Source: Leeuwenhoekiella polynyae | GTDB lineage: Bacteria > Bacteroidota > Bacteroidia > Flavobacteriales > Flavobacteriaceae | Assembly (NCBI RefSeq): GCF_042683665.1 | Contig: NZ_JBHUOO010000009.1 | Direction: 5' to 3' (one strand) | DNA length: 64,000 nt | The notes under the pieces: generated by a model | Databases searched by the model: none | The model's input: only the letters and a program-made list of their open reading frames with translations | Told to the model about the DNA's origin: nothing | Translations under genes and position numbers: made by a program | Shown: positions 1 to 9,501 of the stretch, piece by piece | How the letters are laid out: each line of letters starts with the position of its first letter | Position numbering within the stretch: the first letter of the stretch is position 1

Positions 1-588
1 AAGGCCTTTTTGATTACCAAAACCCGTAAGACTTGATTGTTTTCCATCTATAAGAATAACCACTTTATCACTCCCTCGCAAAACCACTTTGCCATCCTGA
101 TCAAAGGCTACGCCGGGCATCGTTTTCATAGCATCCATAACCGAACCGCCGGCTTGCGCCAGATTCTCATCAAGACTGAATGATTTCTTAGCCAGATCTG
201 CACTTACCGCAGCTTGTTTTGCAAGGATTTGAACTTCAGTTAATGCTTCTGCCGAAGGCATCATCTGGATTTTTCCTAAGTCAAAAATGGGATTGAGACC
301 GCCAGCAGTAATTTTTTTCTGAATGGTCTCATAGCCTATAAATGAAATTTCGACAATATAATTTCCTTTTGGGATTCCGCTTAAGCTAAAAGCCCCAAGC
401 TCGTCAGTTATGGTACCGCTGATGATGCTTTCGCCTTGCGGCTTTTTTAAAATAACATTGACAAAGGGTAAAGGTTGTGCTGATTCTTCGGTCACACTTC
501 CTTCTATCAAAACGGTTTCTTGGGCTTCTCCAGAAAATGGAGCTAAGAGTATTAAGATAAATAATTTGAGACGTGCTAGTACTTTCAT
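1..588 (-). CDS. TonB-dependent outer-membrane receptor, N-terminal part (runs off window)
   Basis: The reading frame opens at an ATG at 588 and stays open to base 1, giving the first 196 residues of a larger protein. A signal peptide (about residues 1-23, ending near SGEAQ) is followed by a carboxypeptidase-like regulatory domain (about 28-105, with GTITDELGAFSL and FIGYET) and the start of a TonB plug domain (VMDAMKTMPGV, ILIDGKQ). This is the usual layout of Bacteroidota TonB-dependent importers. It lies 61 bp downstream of the histidine kinase on the same strand, so the response regulator, kinase and receptor are probably one transcription unit. The substrate cannot be told because the barrel is outside the window. 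Confidence 0.88.
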   Translation of the reverse strand, partial: MKVLARLKLFILILLAPFSGEAQETVLIEGSVTEESAQPLPFVNVILKKPQGESIISGTITDELGAFSLSGIPKGNYIVEISFIGYETIQKKITAGGLNPIFDLGKIQMMPSAEALTEVQILAKQAAVSADLAKKSFSLDENLAQAGGSVMDAMKTMPGVAFDQDGKVVLRGSDKVVILIDGKQSSLTGFGNQKGL

Positions 589-649
589 AATTAGAAATTT
601 TTACCAAAATAGTACCGCTTTCTAAAGAGAATTTAAAGTTGGCTTTAAA

Positions 650-1924
650 TCAATGTGTAAATCGAATTTCAAATTTATGAAAGCCGGTAGTCGATTCTGG
701 CGATTTACTAAAACTATATGATGGGGTGAAACCATAATAATCGCAGATTTTCTTAACGATCGAAAGGCCCAGACCGCTTGAATCTCTCTTGGTACTTTCT
801 TTGTAAAACCGGTCAAAAACCTGCTCGGGATTTGCGAGTTCGCTGTTTCCACTATTAACGATCTGCACGCTGTTTTTATAAAAATCAACTTTGATAGGCT
901 GATTTTCTAAATTATGTTTTACTGCATTTGAAATTAAATTGTTGGCTAATACTTGCGCCAAAGAGCGATCCATTTTTACGGTAAGTTCTTCGCTATGCTC
1001 AATTTTATAATCAATAGAAGCTAGTTCTTTAAAATTGAGAAGCACCTCCTGAAACGACTCATTTATTGAAACGAATTGAGAGTCTGTAAACTGGTTGTTA
1101 TCTATTTTTGCCAATATAATTAGACGCTTATTCAAATTTTTTAACCTGCGTATATCGTTTTGTAAAGAATCAAGTTGCTCATATTGAGAATCATCAATTT
1201 TAACCCCATTAAAAAGGGTTTCGATCTTAGCCTGCATAATGGCAAGCGGAGTTTGCATCTCGTGCGATACATCTTCGGTAAACTGCTTTAAGTTGTGATA
1301 ATCTGCTTGAACCTTTGTGGTGAGTGAAATAATTTCTCTATTAAGATCGCCAAACTCTATAATGTCAGATTCCGTTAAGGTCAGAGGTGTTTCAGATTTT
1401 ATAGAGAATGCCTTAATCTTAGCCAGATTCAAGAAAAAGGGCTTCCATAATGTGGCATTACGGCTTTTATTGAGGTAAAATAAGAACACAAAAGCAACAA
1501 GAATGATAGCGAGAAAGGTGAAAACAATGGCAAAAAGGATATTTTCAGATTCAATTACCATGGCTCTCACTGTAATTTTATATTCCTGACCATTTATTTC
1601 CTTAGTTCCGGCTAATTGCCTGAATAATTCGATTTCATCTTGTAAAGGATCATAAATTAAAGTATCGTTTAGAACTGTAGGTTGAGGATCTTTTACTTTT
1701 TCAACAACCATTATAGGAGGAATTCCTTTTAAGTCGGGTTTTGAAAGAAGTAGACGTTCCACTCGATCTTTATTAGAATACAATTCTTCTTCAATCTCAC
1801 TTTCAAGTAGTGCTTTTAGGGATAGATAAAGTGCAATCCCAGAAAATATCATAATGATACTACTTGTTGTCAAAAAGGTTTTAGATGCCTTTTGCAATAG
1901 ATGTATTTTTTTTTGATCAGCCAT
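650..1924 (-). CDS. Sensor histidine kinase
   Basis: This 424-residue inner-membrane sensor kinase has two transmembrane segments (about 17-40 and 129-152) enclosing a periplasmic sensor region of roughly 90 residues. The dimerisation/phosphoacceptor box has DVSHEMQTPLA with the phospho-histidine near residue 221. The N box (NNLISNAVKHN) and G box (SSGLGLSIVKK) of the HATPase domain follow. It starts directly after the stop codon of the response regulator, so the two are translationally coupled partners. A TonB receptor follows downstream, which suggests the pair senses an envelope or nutrient cue linked to that receptor; the signal itself is unknown. Confidence 0.93.
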   Translation of the reverse strand: MADQKKIHLLQKASKTFLTTSSIIMIFSGIALYLSLKALLESEIEEELYSNKDRVERLLLSKPDLKGIPPIMVVEKVKDPQPTVLNDTLIYDPLQDEIELFRQLAGTKEINGQEYKITVRAMVIESENILFAIVFTFLAIILVAFVFLFYLNKSRNATLWKPFFLNLAKIKAFSIKSETPLTLTESDIIEFGDLNREIISLTTKVQADYHNLKQFTEDVSHEMQTPLAIMQAKIETLFNGVKIDDSQYEQLDSLQNDIRRLKNLNKRLIILAKIDNNQFTDSQFVSINESFQEVLLNFKELASIDYKIEHSEELTVKMDRSLAQVLANNLISNAVKHNLENQPIKVDFYKNSVQIVNSGNSELANPEQVFDRFYKESTKRDSSGLGLSIVKKICDYYGFTPSYSFSKSPESTTGFHKFEIRFTH

Positions 1925-2599
1925 TTATTCAGCGGTAAATAGGTACCCCGAACCGTACGCGGTATGTATGTATTTAGCTCCTTCGGAAGTTAATTTTTTT
2001 CGAAGATTATTTATGTGAACATAGATAAAATCAAAGCTGTCTAGCATATCGCTGTCATCTCCCCAGAGATGCTCTGCAATAATAGATTTGCTGAGCACGC
2101 GGCCCTTGTTAGTTATAAAAAAGAGCAGGAGATCATATTCTTTTCGCGTAAGGGTAATGGGTTTTTCATTAAAATAAGCCGTTCTTGAGAGTGTATCCAA
2201 ACGAATTTCTTCAAAAATAAGAGAATCTTCACCACCAAATTTGCCTCGTCGTAAAACGGCTTTGATTCGAGAATTAAGTTCAGCCAAATGAAAGGGTTTT
2301 GTAATATAATCATCTGCGCCAACATCCAATCCTTCCAATTTGTTTTCCAAAGAATTATTAGCCGATATAATAATCACGCCACATTTTTTGTTTTGATTTT
2401 TAAGCTTTTTCAGTAATTCAAGTCCACTACCAGTAACTAGGTTTATATCAAGAACCACGAGATCATACTCATATAAATCAAGCTTTTCAGAGGTCTCTAT
2501 GTAATCTGCAGCTACTTCGCATATATTAGATTCCTGACTAAGATATTTTGCTATAGACTGTTGCAATTCAATCTCGTCTTCAGCGATAAGAAATTTCAT
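1925..2599 (-). CDS. OmpR-family response regulator
   Basis: A 224-residue response regulator. The start chosen is the ATG at 2599 (MKFLIAEDE) rather than a further upstream codon, because the receiver fold begins there. The receiver domain carries the acidic pair at the first strand, the phospho-acceptor Asp near residue 51 (VVLDINL) and the conserved Lys near 101 (ITKPF). A C-terminal winged-helix DNA-binding domain follows (about 125-222, with LTRKEYDLLLFF and VHINNLRKKL). It is the cognate regulator of the adjacent kinase. Family membership is clear; targets are unknown, with the TonB receptor downstream as the obvious candidate. Confidence 0.94.
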   Translation of the reverse strand: MKFLIAEDEIELQQSIAKYLSQESNICEVAADYIETSEKLDLYEYDLVVLDINLVTGSGLELLKKLKNQNKKCGVIIISANNSLENKLEGLDVGADDYITKPFHLAELNSRIKAVLRRGKFGGEDSLIFEEIRLDTLSRTAYFNEKPITLTRKEYDLLLFFITNKGRVLSKSIIAEHLWGDDSDMLDSFDFIYVHINNLRKKLTSEGAKYIHTAYGSGYLFTAE

Positions 2600-2686
2600 A
2601 AACCTAAACTTTAATATCAAAGTTAATACTTCTTTCTAAAGAGATTCTTAAGAAAATAGTTTCATACTTATGATAAATAATTAGAT

Positions 2687-3283
2687 CTAGCAAAACAAGC
2701 ACATATTTAACACGTTACTTATTGCCTTATTTAATCTGCTATAGTGTTGATAAACCTCAACTAAAACTGCCTTACAAAAATCTTTTAGATCTCCCAGTAC
2801 CTGAAAGTTCGCAAATTTGACACCTCTACTTTTTTGATGGGTTAAAGAAACTATTCGCTGTTCCAATAGGTGACCCAGCCAAATGGATTGTTTTAAATAC
2901 GGGTTTTCTTGGTTATACGCATATACCTCTACTCCGCTTGCTTTTTTAGCAGGTGCATCATTAAAATGCAGGGAGATAAACAAATCTGCTTGAAGTATCC
3001 TAGCCAGTTTTGTCCGATCTTCAAGACTGATTAAAGTATCTGTATATCGGGTTAGAAAATATTCAGCGGGTTTCCCATCAAACTCTGGATGTTGAGCAAT
3101 CAATCTTTTGGCTATGTCCAAAACCAAATCCTTCTCCTGAATACCATCTTCACCGCGCGATCCCGAATCAATTCCTCCATGTCCAGGATCGATCACAATA
3201 CGTAAAGGTCGATCGACATCCTGACCAAAAAAGAGACAAGTTTTGAGGAGCAAATAGAGAAAAATGACGTTTTGAAGCTTCAT
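2687..3283 (-). CDS. N-acetylmuramoyl-L-alanine amidase (Amidase_3), exported
   Basis: A 198-residue zinc amidase that would cleave the bond between N-acetylmuramic acid and L-alanine in peptidoglycan. The start at 3283 gives a signal peptide (MKLQNVIFLYLLLKTCLFFGQ, minus one residue at the cut); the longer upstream frame has no such signal at its start. Visible zinc and catalytic residues are His in DPGHGG (about 35), Glu near 50, His in SLHFND (about 106) and Glu near 176 (VLVEV). It diverges from traE, so it may supply the wall-opening activity for the conjugation channel, a role known for lytic enzymes of type IV secretion systems. That role is inferred from position only; a chromosomal housekeeping amidase is the alternative. 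Confidence 0.85.
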   Translation of the reverse strand: MKLQNVIFLYLLLKTCLFFGQDVDRPLRIVIDPGHGGIDSGSRGEDGIQEKDLVLDIAKRLIAQHPEFDGKPAEYFLTRYTDTLISLEDRTKLARILQADLFISLHFNDAPAKKASGVEVYAYNQENPYLKQSIWLGHLLEQRIVSLTHQKSRGVKFANFQVLGDLKDFCKAVLVEVYQHYSRLNKAISNVLNMCLFC

Positions 3284-3477
3284 TTCAAGTTTTGATTTTT
3301 GAGTTATCAACAGGTGAATAGCTGTATTTCCTAAAATTTGAAGGGATTTGAAATCATTTAAAATCAAATGAATCCAAATTTTATTTTATTCACAAATTAC
3401 TGATTATCAATATTTTGAATACTTAAATATATACTTTTCAGGTAGTTCAATCAAACACTAATTTAAAACGAACTCTT

Positions 3478-3765
3478 ATGAAAAAATCAAGCTACTTCAC
3501 AACGATCCTATCGCTGGTCACCATTCCCCTCTTTGCTCAAATTGGAGGAATTGAAGATTCTGTAAATGATGTTTCCGATACCATCAGAGCCGTATTTCCT
3601 ATAATTCTGGGCGTTATTTTCTTAGTAGGATTCTTATTTAACGCAGGTCATTTTTTTGGAGAGAATGCAGATCTCAAAAAAGGTATTACCCGGGTACTGG
3701 TCTTTGTACTGATAGCCGGAGGTGTCGTGGGCATCTTCTCGTATCTCATAGGAATTGTAGTCTAG
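3478..3765 (+). CDS. traE: Conjugative transposon protein TraE (DUF4134)
   Basis: A 95-residue protein with a signal peptide-like start (to about residue 21) and two hydrophobic segments (about 38-58 and 70-93). Its size and layout match TraE/DUF4134 of Bacteroides conjugative transposons, the small hydrophobic VirB2-like component thought to form the pilus or channel. It is the first gene of the tra run here, with traF 35 bp downstream. The genes that usually precede it in such elements (traA to traD) are not seen; a divergent amidase takes that place. Confidence 0.85.
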   Translation: MKKSSYFTTILSLVTIPLFAQIGGIEDSVNDVSDTIRAVFPIILGVIFLVGFLFNAGHFFGENADLKKGITRVLVFVLIAGGVVGIFSYLIGIVV

Positions 3766-3800
3766 TGCTTAGCTCACTTGACCACTGAATACTTAAGCTT

Positions 3801-4085
3801 ATGAAAAAGTATGAGATCTATAAAAACATCAGGAAGCGGGCGGTTATTTTTGGACTTCCCCTTCCCTTGTTTGCTCTAATGATGTGTAGCATTATTGCCT
3901 CTCTGCTGGTGATCATTTTCTCCTTCAGTTTTATACTGGTTGTAGGCGTAATGCTGTTCAATGTGATTTTATTCATCACACTGACCCGCTTCACAAAGGC
4001 AAAAGCGCTTCTTACCCTCAAAAGCCTATTTCCCAAGCATATCAGTAATCAGCAAAACTCCGGTCTGGACTATGAAAACCATTAA
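3801..4085 (+). CDS. traF: Conjugative transposon protein TraF (DUF4133)
   Basis: A 94-residue membrane protein with a basic N-terminus and two closely spaced transmembrane segments (about 18-60), as in TraF/DUF4133, the VirB3-like inner-membrane subunit of Bacteroidota conjugation systems. Its 3' end overlaps the start of traG by 14 bp, the usual gene order and coupling in these operons. The assignment rests on size, topology and position between traE and the VirB4-like ATPase. Confidence 0.85.
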   Translation: MKKYEIYKNIRKRAVIFGLPLPLFALMMCSIIASLLVIIFSFSFILVVGVMLFNVILFITLTRFTKAKALLTLKSLFPKHISNQQNSGLDYENH

Positions 4086-6483
4086 GCTATCTCAAAGAAA
4101 TCCTATTGCTGCATTGGAAGACCACATCCTCTTCAGCAGTGACGGGTCTGTGGTATTGTGTTATCAAGGTTTTTTACCGGAGATCTATTCGCTATCGGAA
4201 AAAGATTATGAAGACCTGCACGCCTGCTGGTTTCAGGCTTTAAAAAGTTTACCGGTAGGAACAGTGGTACACAAACAAGATAGCTATCTTAAAAAAGAAT
4301 TTAGCGCAGGGCAACTGCCCAACACTTCTTTTTTAGAAAAAGCTACGCATAAGTATTTTAAAGGACGGGATTATCTATCGCACTCCTGTTACCTTTTTTT
4401 CATACTCCCTCCCACTAAAAATCGTTCGTATGCAAACTACACCAACCCGTTTAAAAAAATCAGCAAGACCCTACCAGTTACTTTGGATGAGGCTGTTCAC
4501 TCTTTTAAGTCAGCTGTGGAAGATGCTGTATCATTTATCAATAATACACGTAAGATGGTTTTTAAACCGCTTACTCCGGCTACTGTTGAAACGCTAACAA
4601 CAAACTATTTCAATGGATTTAATGAGAATCTTACTACCGATATCCTATTGGATAAAAACCGGATTCAAATCGGGGATCATCTCTTTGATGCCCTCGCCAT
4701 TAATAGTGAATTGTGCTTTGGAGAATCTGTTCAAACCAGCAAAACCAATCAGCGGTTCACCTCTGATGATTTCATATTTCATCAGGGATATATTGATGGA
4801 TTAGGATTGGCGTTAGACGAAAATCACATCGTTAATCAAATCCTCTATCTGGATGATAAACACAAGTGGCGTAAAATCCTGGATAAAAAAGTAGAAGAGC
4901 TCAGCAAGAGTTCCAATTTTGGCTCTCAAAATAAAATAGTCTTAGGCAAGATTCAGCATATCCTGAATCAAATCAATACCGATGAAGGTTCCCGGGTAAT
5001 ACGCGGACAGCTTAATGTCATCTACTGGACTAAAGAGCCCAAAACCTTGGAGTGTATCACGGCTAAACTAAAAACCGAATTTAAAGAACTAGACATCCTT
5101 CCCTATTACCCTAAAGGGGAGGCTTTAAAGCAGTATTTCTTGAACAGTTACTTCGGATTTTCATCTCATTTTTCCGATAGCGACCTATATGTCACCGATC
5201 TCAAACACGCCTTGTGTATGTTGCTCAACACCACCAATTATCAATCGGATGCTACCGGTATTGTATTCAACGATCGACAGCATAACATTCCGGTCGTAAA
5301 AGATGTCTGGGATGAAAAAAAGAAGCGCATTAAAGCCCGCAACTTTGCCATTTTTGCACCTACGGGTGAAGGCAAATCCTTCTTAGCTAATAATATCCTG
5401 CGTCAGTATTTTGAAAGTGGGGTGCGTTTGGTCATTATCGATCTGGGAGGCTCCTATACCAAATTTGCCAAACTTTATCCAGATGAGCATCTGGTCTTAC
5501 GGTATGAATCTGGAAAGAATCTAGGGATTAATCCGTTCTATGTAGAACGGATCACAGACCTTACCTCAGAGCGTCTAGAAGATCTTTGTGCCTTTCTCTT
5601 TGAGTTGTATGCTTCTGGATCCTCTAGCACAAAATCTCAAGGCGTATCGCTTAAAAAACTCCTGACAGCTTATTATAAGAGCACTACTACGGCGCATTCC
5701 CTCTCCGGGTTTTACCACTTTATTGAAACGGGAGGAGCGCAGCTTTTACAAGACCTTAAAATCCATTCAGATTATTTTAATAGGAACAGCTTTTTGCATG
5801 TCATGTCAGAATATGTGGGAGATGGAATTTACAGTTACCTCTTTGAAGTATCAGAAGATCAGACCTATAAAATTGAAGACATGCGCCTGATTATTTTTGA
5901 ACTCGATGAAGTCAAGGATAATAAGGAGATCCTATCGGTAATGCTCAAGCTGATCAAAACGGCAATTCAACGCAGCATTTGGAGCAACAAGGCCGAAAAA
6001 GGGATCATTCTTTTTGATGAGTTTGCCAAGCAGTTGAAGTTTGAAAATGTATTGGAAAGTGTAGAGTTTTACTATCAGGCGATCCGTAAGCAAAACGGAG
6101 CAATAGGCATCATTTTACAATCCATCAATCAGTTACCCGAGAATGCTACTTCCGCTAGCATTTTAGAGAACACTCAGGTTATTTACAGCCTGAATAATGA
6201 AAAAGGCTATGACGCTTTGGTGCGACGCCTCAAACTCTCCAGTCATGACCTCAATCAACTACGCTCCATCAAAAACAACCTGAGCGGCTCGCGTAAATAC
6301 ACTGAGATCTTTATCAAAATCGGGAAAGCCAGTAATATTTTCAGACTCGAAGTACCTCCTGAAGTCTTTGCAGCCTACCTCACCGATGGAGCCGAAAACG
6401 AGGCCATTATGGCCTTCTACGAGCAAACCCAAGATATGCAGCAGGCCATTAATCTATTCATCAATCAAAATCGAAACTTATGA
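4072..6483 (+). CDS. traG: Conjugation system ATPase TraG (VirB4-like)
   Basis: An 803-residue ATPase that energises assembly and substrate transport of the type IV secretion channel on the cytoplasmic face of the inner membrane. The N-terminal half (about 1-400) is the TraG/VirB4 N-domain. The P-loop APTGEGKSFLAN lies near residue 430 and the Walker B GIILFDEFAK near 643-652. The length is normal for TraG of Bacteroides conjugative transposons. It overlaps traF by 14 bp and traI by 4 bp (ATGA), indicating one polycistronic operon. It should not be confused with the VirD4-like coupling protein at 10621-12210. Confidence 0.95.
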   Translation: MKTIKLSQRNPIAALEDHILFSSDGSVVLCYQGFLPEIYSLSEKDYEDLHACWFQALKSLPVGTVVHKQDSYLKKEFSAGQLPNTSFLEKATHKYFKGRDYLSHSCYLFFILPPTKNRSYANYTNPFKKISKTLPVTLDEAVHSFKSAVEDAVSFINNTRKMVFKPLTPATVETLTTNYFNGFNENLTTDILLDKNRIQIGDHLFDALAINSELCFGESVQTSKTNQRFTSDDFIFHQGYIDGLGLALDENHIVNQILYLDDKHKWRKILDKKVEELSKSSNFGSQNKIVLGKIQHILNQINTDEGSRVIRGQLNVIYWTKEPKTLECITAKLKTEFKELDILPYYPKGEALKQYFLNSYFGFSSHFSDSDLYVTDLKHALCMLLNTTNYQSDATGIVFNDRQHNIPVVKDVWDEKKKRIKARNFAIFAPTGEGKSFLANNILRQYFESGVRLVIIDLGGSYTKFAKLYPDEHLVLRYESGKNLGINPFYVERITDLTSERLEDLCAFLFELYASGSSSTKSQGVSLKKLLTAYYKSTTTAHSLSGFYHFIETGGAQLLQDLKIHSDYFNRNSFLHVMSEYVGDGIYSYLFEVSEDQTYKIEDMRLIIFELDEVKDNKEILSVMLKLIKTAIQRSIWSNKAEKGIILFDEFAKQLKFENVLESVEFYYQAIRKQNGAIGIILQSINQLPENATSASILENTQVIYSLNNEKGYDALVRRLKLSSHDLNQLRSIKNNLSGSRKYTEIFIKIGKASNIFRLEVPPEVFAAYLTDGAENEAIMAFYEQTQDMQQAINLFINQNRNL

Positions 6484-7067
6484 AAACAACAATTCGAAAA
6501 GTATTCTTTGCTTTACCGATAACAATGAGCCTTTTAATGCCTGCAGGCGCTGCCTGCCAGGGGATGCCGGTTTATGACAATACCAATTTTGTGAGTCTTG
6601 TCAAAACCTTAGTGGAATCTGCCAAGCAGACCACCCAGTTGCTCAAGACCGTGGAGTTTTTAAAGCAGCAAAAGGAGAATTTGGAAAAGGTTAATACCGT
6701 AGTCAAACAGCTCAAGGCTGTACGGGAGATCAGCCGCAACAATACGCGGCTAATCCAAGTGATGCAAAACGAATTGCGTGGGATTTTAAACTCTCCATAT
6801 ATCAAGCCCAATGAAATCACCCGGGTGAGTGAGTCTTTTAACAACATAGTGGAAAATTCCATAGAAACAATGGACTTTATCGATCAGATTCTCTCGAGTA
6901 ATTACTTGAAAATGTCTGATGCCGAGCGAGCGCGTATCCTTAAAGAAAAGGAAGAGCAATCTAAGGAGATGGTCTCGGAGATCAATCTCAAAACCAAGCG
7001 GTATAAGGAGATCATCTCCTTTCGCAAACTGCAGGATAAGATCAATAACCGACAAACAAGTTTTTAG
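6480..7067 (+). CDS. traI: Conjugative transposon protein TraI (DUF4141)
   Basis: A 195-residue exported protein with a signal peptide (about 1-28, ending AGAACQG). It is followed by a mostly helical, probably coiled-coil body rich in Lys, Glu and Asn (FLKQQKENLEKVNTVVKQ and similar). Size and position between traG and traJ match TraI/DUF4141, a periplasmic VirB5-like component. The start overlaps the traG stop by 4 bp and traJ follows after 2 bp. No enzymatic motif is visible, as expected for a structural subunit. Confidence 0.85.
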   Translation: MKTTIRKVFFALPITMSLLMPAGAACQGMPVYDNTNFVSLVKTLVESAKQTTQLLKTVEFLKQQKENLEKVNTVVKQLKAVREISRNNTRLIQVMQNELRGILNSPYIKPNEITRVSESFNNIVENSIETMDFIDQILSSNYLKMSDAERARILKEKEEQSKEMVSEINLKTKRYKEIISFRKLQDKINNRQTSF

Positions 7068-7069
7068 GG

Positions 7070-7912
7070 ATGAGCGCGCTGGTACTTTTAGGAATCGGTT
7101 TGGAGTATGTGGACACTATTTTTGAAACGATCAAAAACAGTGAATTCTCCCGGTATACCATCACAGGGATGAAAAGTCTGGCCGTTTTATTTTTTCTGAT
7201 CAATATTCTTAAAAAATACAACGAGGGCATTGCCGATCAGAGCGGATATACCTGGGGGCTTTCTCCGCAGGAACTGGCCAAAAACGTTGCGGTGGTTTTA
7301 CTGGCTATCTTTTCCACTCAGGTATTGGGCTTTTTTGATGGAATCCTGATCGCTGTAGAATCACAATATCGCAATACCGCCCCTGCCCTGCTCCCTTTGC
7401 AGATGCAAGATATTCCTATTGAGGAAGAAGTCGGAATGTTTGAAGCGGCTAAAGCCGCGATGGCTTTGTTGTATGAAGCCTTGATTACTCCGTTATTTGG
7501 CTTTAAAATCTTCGCTTTTATCACCAGTATCCTCCTTTGGATTTTGGATTTGTTCATCTATCCGTTATTTCTAGCGGAGCGTTTCTTTTTACTGGGTATA
7601 CTGCAAGCCTTTTTTCCACTGATTATCAGTCTGGCTGTATTTGAAAAGTTTCGCAGCTTGGCCTATACCTTTTTTAAACTCTATGCAGCGGTTTACATGC
7701 TGGTACCCGCTTTTTTCCTGGTTAATGTATTTGTCAATGCCATCTACACCGAAATCACTGATAATTTCTGGACCAATCTCTTTGGAACCGATTATGGGGA
7801 AGGCTTCTTTGCTCCTGTGGTTCAACTGGGCTCTGTAGGCTTTATAGTCTTTCTCAAATTTAAGCTCTACCGGCGCGCGACCTCGTTCACCTTACGATTA
7901 TTTACCGCTTAA
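7070..7912 (+). CDS. traJ: Conjugative transposon protein TraJ (VirB6-like)
   Basis: A 280-residue polytopic inner-membrane protein with roughly five or six hydrophobic segments, for example about residues 33-50, 73-95, 140-170 and 170-225. This matches TraJ of Bacteroidota conjugative elements, the VirB6-like channel subunit. It is shorter than many relatives of over 300 residues, but no break is visible. It follows traI by 2 bp and precedes traK by 10 bp, within the same operon. Confidence 0.87.
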   Translation: MSALVLLGIGLEYVDTIFETIKNSEFSRYTITGMKSLAVLFFLINILKKYNEGIADQSGYTWGLSPQELAKNVAVVLLAIFSTQVLGFFDGILIAVESQYRNTAPALLPLQMQDIPIEEEVGMFEAAKAAMALLYEALITPLFGFKIFAFITSILLWILDLFIYPLFLAERFFLLGILQAFFPLIISLAVFEKFRSLAYTFFKLYAAVYMLVPAFFLVNVFVNAIYTEITDNFWTNLFGTDYGEGFFAPVVQLGSVGFIVFLKFKLYRRATSFTLRLFTA

Positions 7913-7922
7913 AAAACGTTTT

Positions 7923-8540
7923 ATGAAAACACCCTACACCTCTATTTATGCCGTGCTCAAGATCAATCGCCTCATTGTAATCAGTGTGGTCATTGGTGCA
8001 ACACTCTCGATGCTATTCTCGGGATGGATGGTTTACACGACCTATCAAAAAGCCCTAGACTCCGCATTTGCCATCAGCACGGAAGGAGAAGTCATTCCTT
8101 TAAAACTCATCGCTCAAAAAGAAAATCAGGAAGTAGAAGCCCTTGCGCATCTGGAGCTTTTCCATAAACACTTTTATAATATCGATGCCAGTAATTACAA
8201 AGAGAATCTGGAAAAGGCCTTGTGGTTGGGCAACAGCTCTGTAGATGCGGTCTATCGACAAAAGAAAGCTGATGGGGTGTACAATCGGTTAATTCAATAC
8301 TCTCTGATACAGCGTATCCAAAGTATCGAATCGGAAGTAAATCTGGATACCGATCCCGTTTCTTTTAAAACCACCACTCATTTTGAAATCAACCGCGGGG
8401 CTATAACAGATATTTATGAATTGGTAACTACAGGTAATCTAATAACTGTGGATCGCAATTTTCCCAACAATCCCCACGGGCTACTGATCACCGATTATTT
8501 TGAAAAGAGTCTTCGAAAACTAACCGATGAAAGTTATTAA
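7923..8540 (+). CDS. traK: Conjugative transposon protein TraK (VirB8-like)
   Basis: A 205-residue bitopic protein with a short cytoplasmic N-terminus, one transmembrane segment (about 17-40) and a periplasmic alpha/beta domain. This is the topology of TraK, the VirB8-like assembly factor of the Bacteroidota conjugation channel. The start motif with YxxLKxNR is typical of the family. It sits between traJ and traM in the standard order, although traL, normally next, is not present in the 21-bp gap that follows. Confidence 0.87.
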   Translation: MKTPYTSIYAVLKINRLIVISVVIGATLSMLFSGWMVYTTYQKALDSAFAISTEGEVIPLKLIAQKENQEVEALAHLELFHKHFYNIDASNYKENLEKALWLGNSSVDAVYRQKKADGVYNRLIQYSLIQRIQSIESEVNLDTDPVSFKTTTHFEINRGAITDIYELVTTGNLITVDRNFPNNPHGLLITDYFEKSLRKLTDESY

Positions 8541-8561
8541 ACGACACTAAAATTTAGAATT

Positions 8562-9491
8562 ATGAAAATAGAAAAAAACAAAATCGTTTTTGTTGCTGTA
8601 TTGGCGGTGGTGATCCTTTTTTTGATCTGCTATACGATTATGCTCAATGATGAGGATTCAGATAACCATGAGCTAGAACAAACCACCGTCCCTAAATTAG
8701 AGAGTGACTCCAAAGAGTATCAGTCCAAACTTGACGCCTTAAATGATCTTAAGGAAGTTCGCAAAAATACGGCGCCCAGTATTTATGACGAAAGCCTTTT
8801 GGACTCTTTGGGGTATTTTGATCCGCTGTTTGCCGAAAAAGAAAAGCAGCGTATTGTAGATAGTATCTATCAAGCCAATCAAATTCAATATGAACCACGG
8901 CTGTACGCTGAATTGGGAAAATCAACAACATACGTAGCCCCTCATCCGGTACTCGATTCCGCTGCACTGCGGCAAGAACTTGAAGTTGCTACCCAAGAAT
9001 TGGGATTACAACACCAGCTCTTTTTTGCTGCAGCTACTTCTACCAGTCTTAAGAAGAATCCGGTTGATGCTACCACTAACGATGGCCTTCACGCGGTTGT
9101 AGATGGAGACCAGGTGGTCAAAGCCAATTCCAGAATTCGCTTACGATTGACGAGCGAATCCACGATCAACGGAGTTACTTTTCCAAAAAACACCTTGGTA
9201 TTTGGAACCGTGAGTTTTCAGCCCAATCGGGCACTAATCAGCATCGAGCAAATCAATCACCAACGTGTCCCGCTTAAGGCCTATGATTTTCAGGATGGAC
9301 TCGAAGGTATTTATGTCGAGAATAACTTTCGAGCGCAGGCCAGTCGCGAAGTATTTGATGATGTACTACAGGATGTCAATATCCCCAGCCTGCCCCAAGT
9401 GGGTGGTATTTCTCAACTCTTGCGTCGCGATAATCGAAATGTAAAAGTTACCGTACTTAACAATTATAAACTGCTTTTAAAAGCACACTAA
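8562..9491 (+). CDS. traM: Conjugative transposon protein TraM (VirB10-like)
   Basis: A 309-residue inner-membrane protein with a single N-terminal transmembrane helix (about 8-28), a long acidic/helical linker (30-150) and a C-terminal beta-rich domain. The C-terminal part (about 175-305, with VKANSRIRLRLTSESTI and FGTVSFQPNR) resembles the VirB10-type domain of TraM. It spans the envelope and links the inner-membrane ATPases to TraN. It is shorter than the roughly 400-residue TraM proteins of classic Bacteroides elements, chiefly in the linker. It lies 10 bp before traN. Confidence 0.86.
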   Translation: MKIEKNKIVFVAVLAVVILFLICYTIMLNDEDSDNHELEQTTVPKLESDSKEYQSKLDALNDLKEVRKNTAPSIYDESLLDSLGYFDPLFAEKEKQRIVDSIYQANQIQYEPRLYAELGKSTTYVAPHPVLDSAALRQELEVATQELGLQHQLFFAAATSTSLKKNPVDATTNDGLHAVVDGDQVVKANSRIRLRLTSESTINGVTFPKNTLVFGTVSFQPNRALISIEQINHQRVPLKAYDFQDGLEGIYVENNFRAQASREVFDDVLQDVNIPSLPQVGGISQLLRRDNRNVKVTVLNNYKLLLKAH

Positions 9492-9501
9492 ACCAAGTCC
9501 T

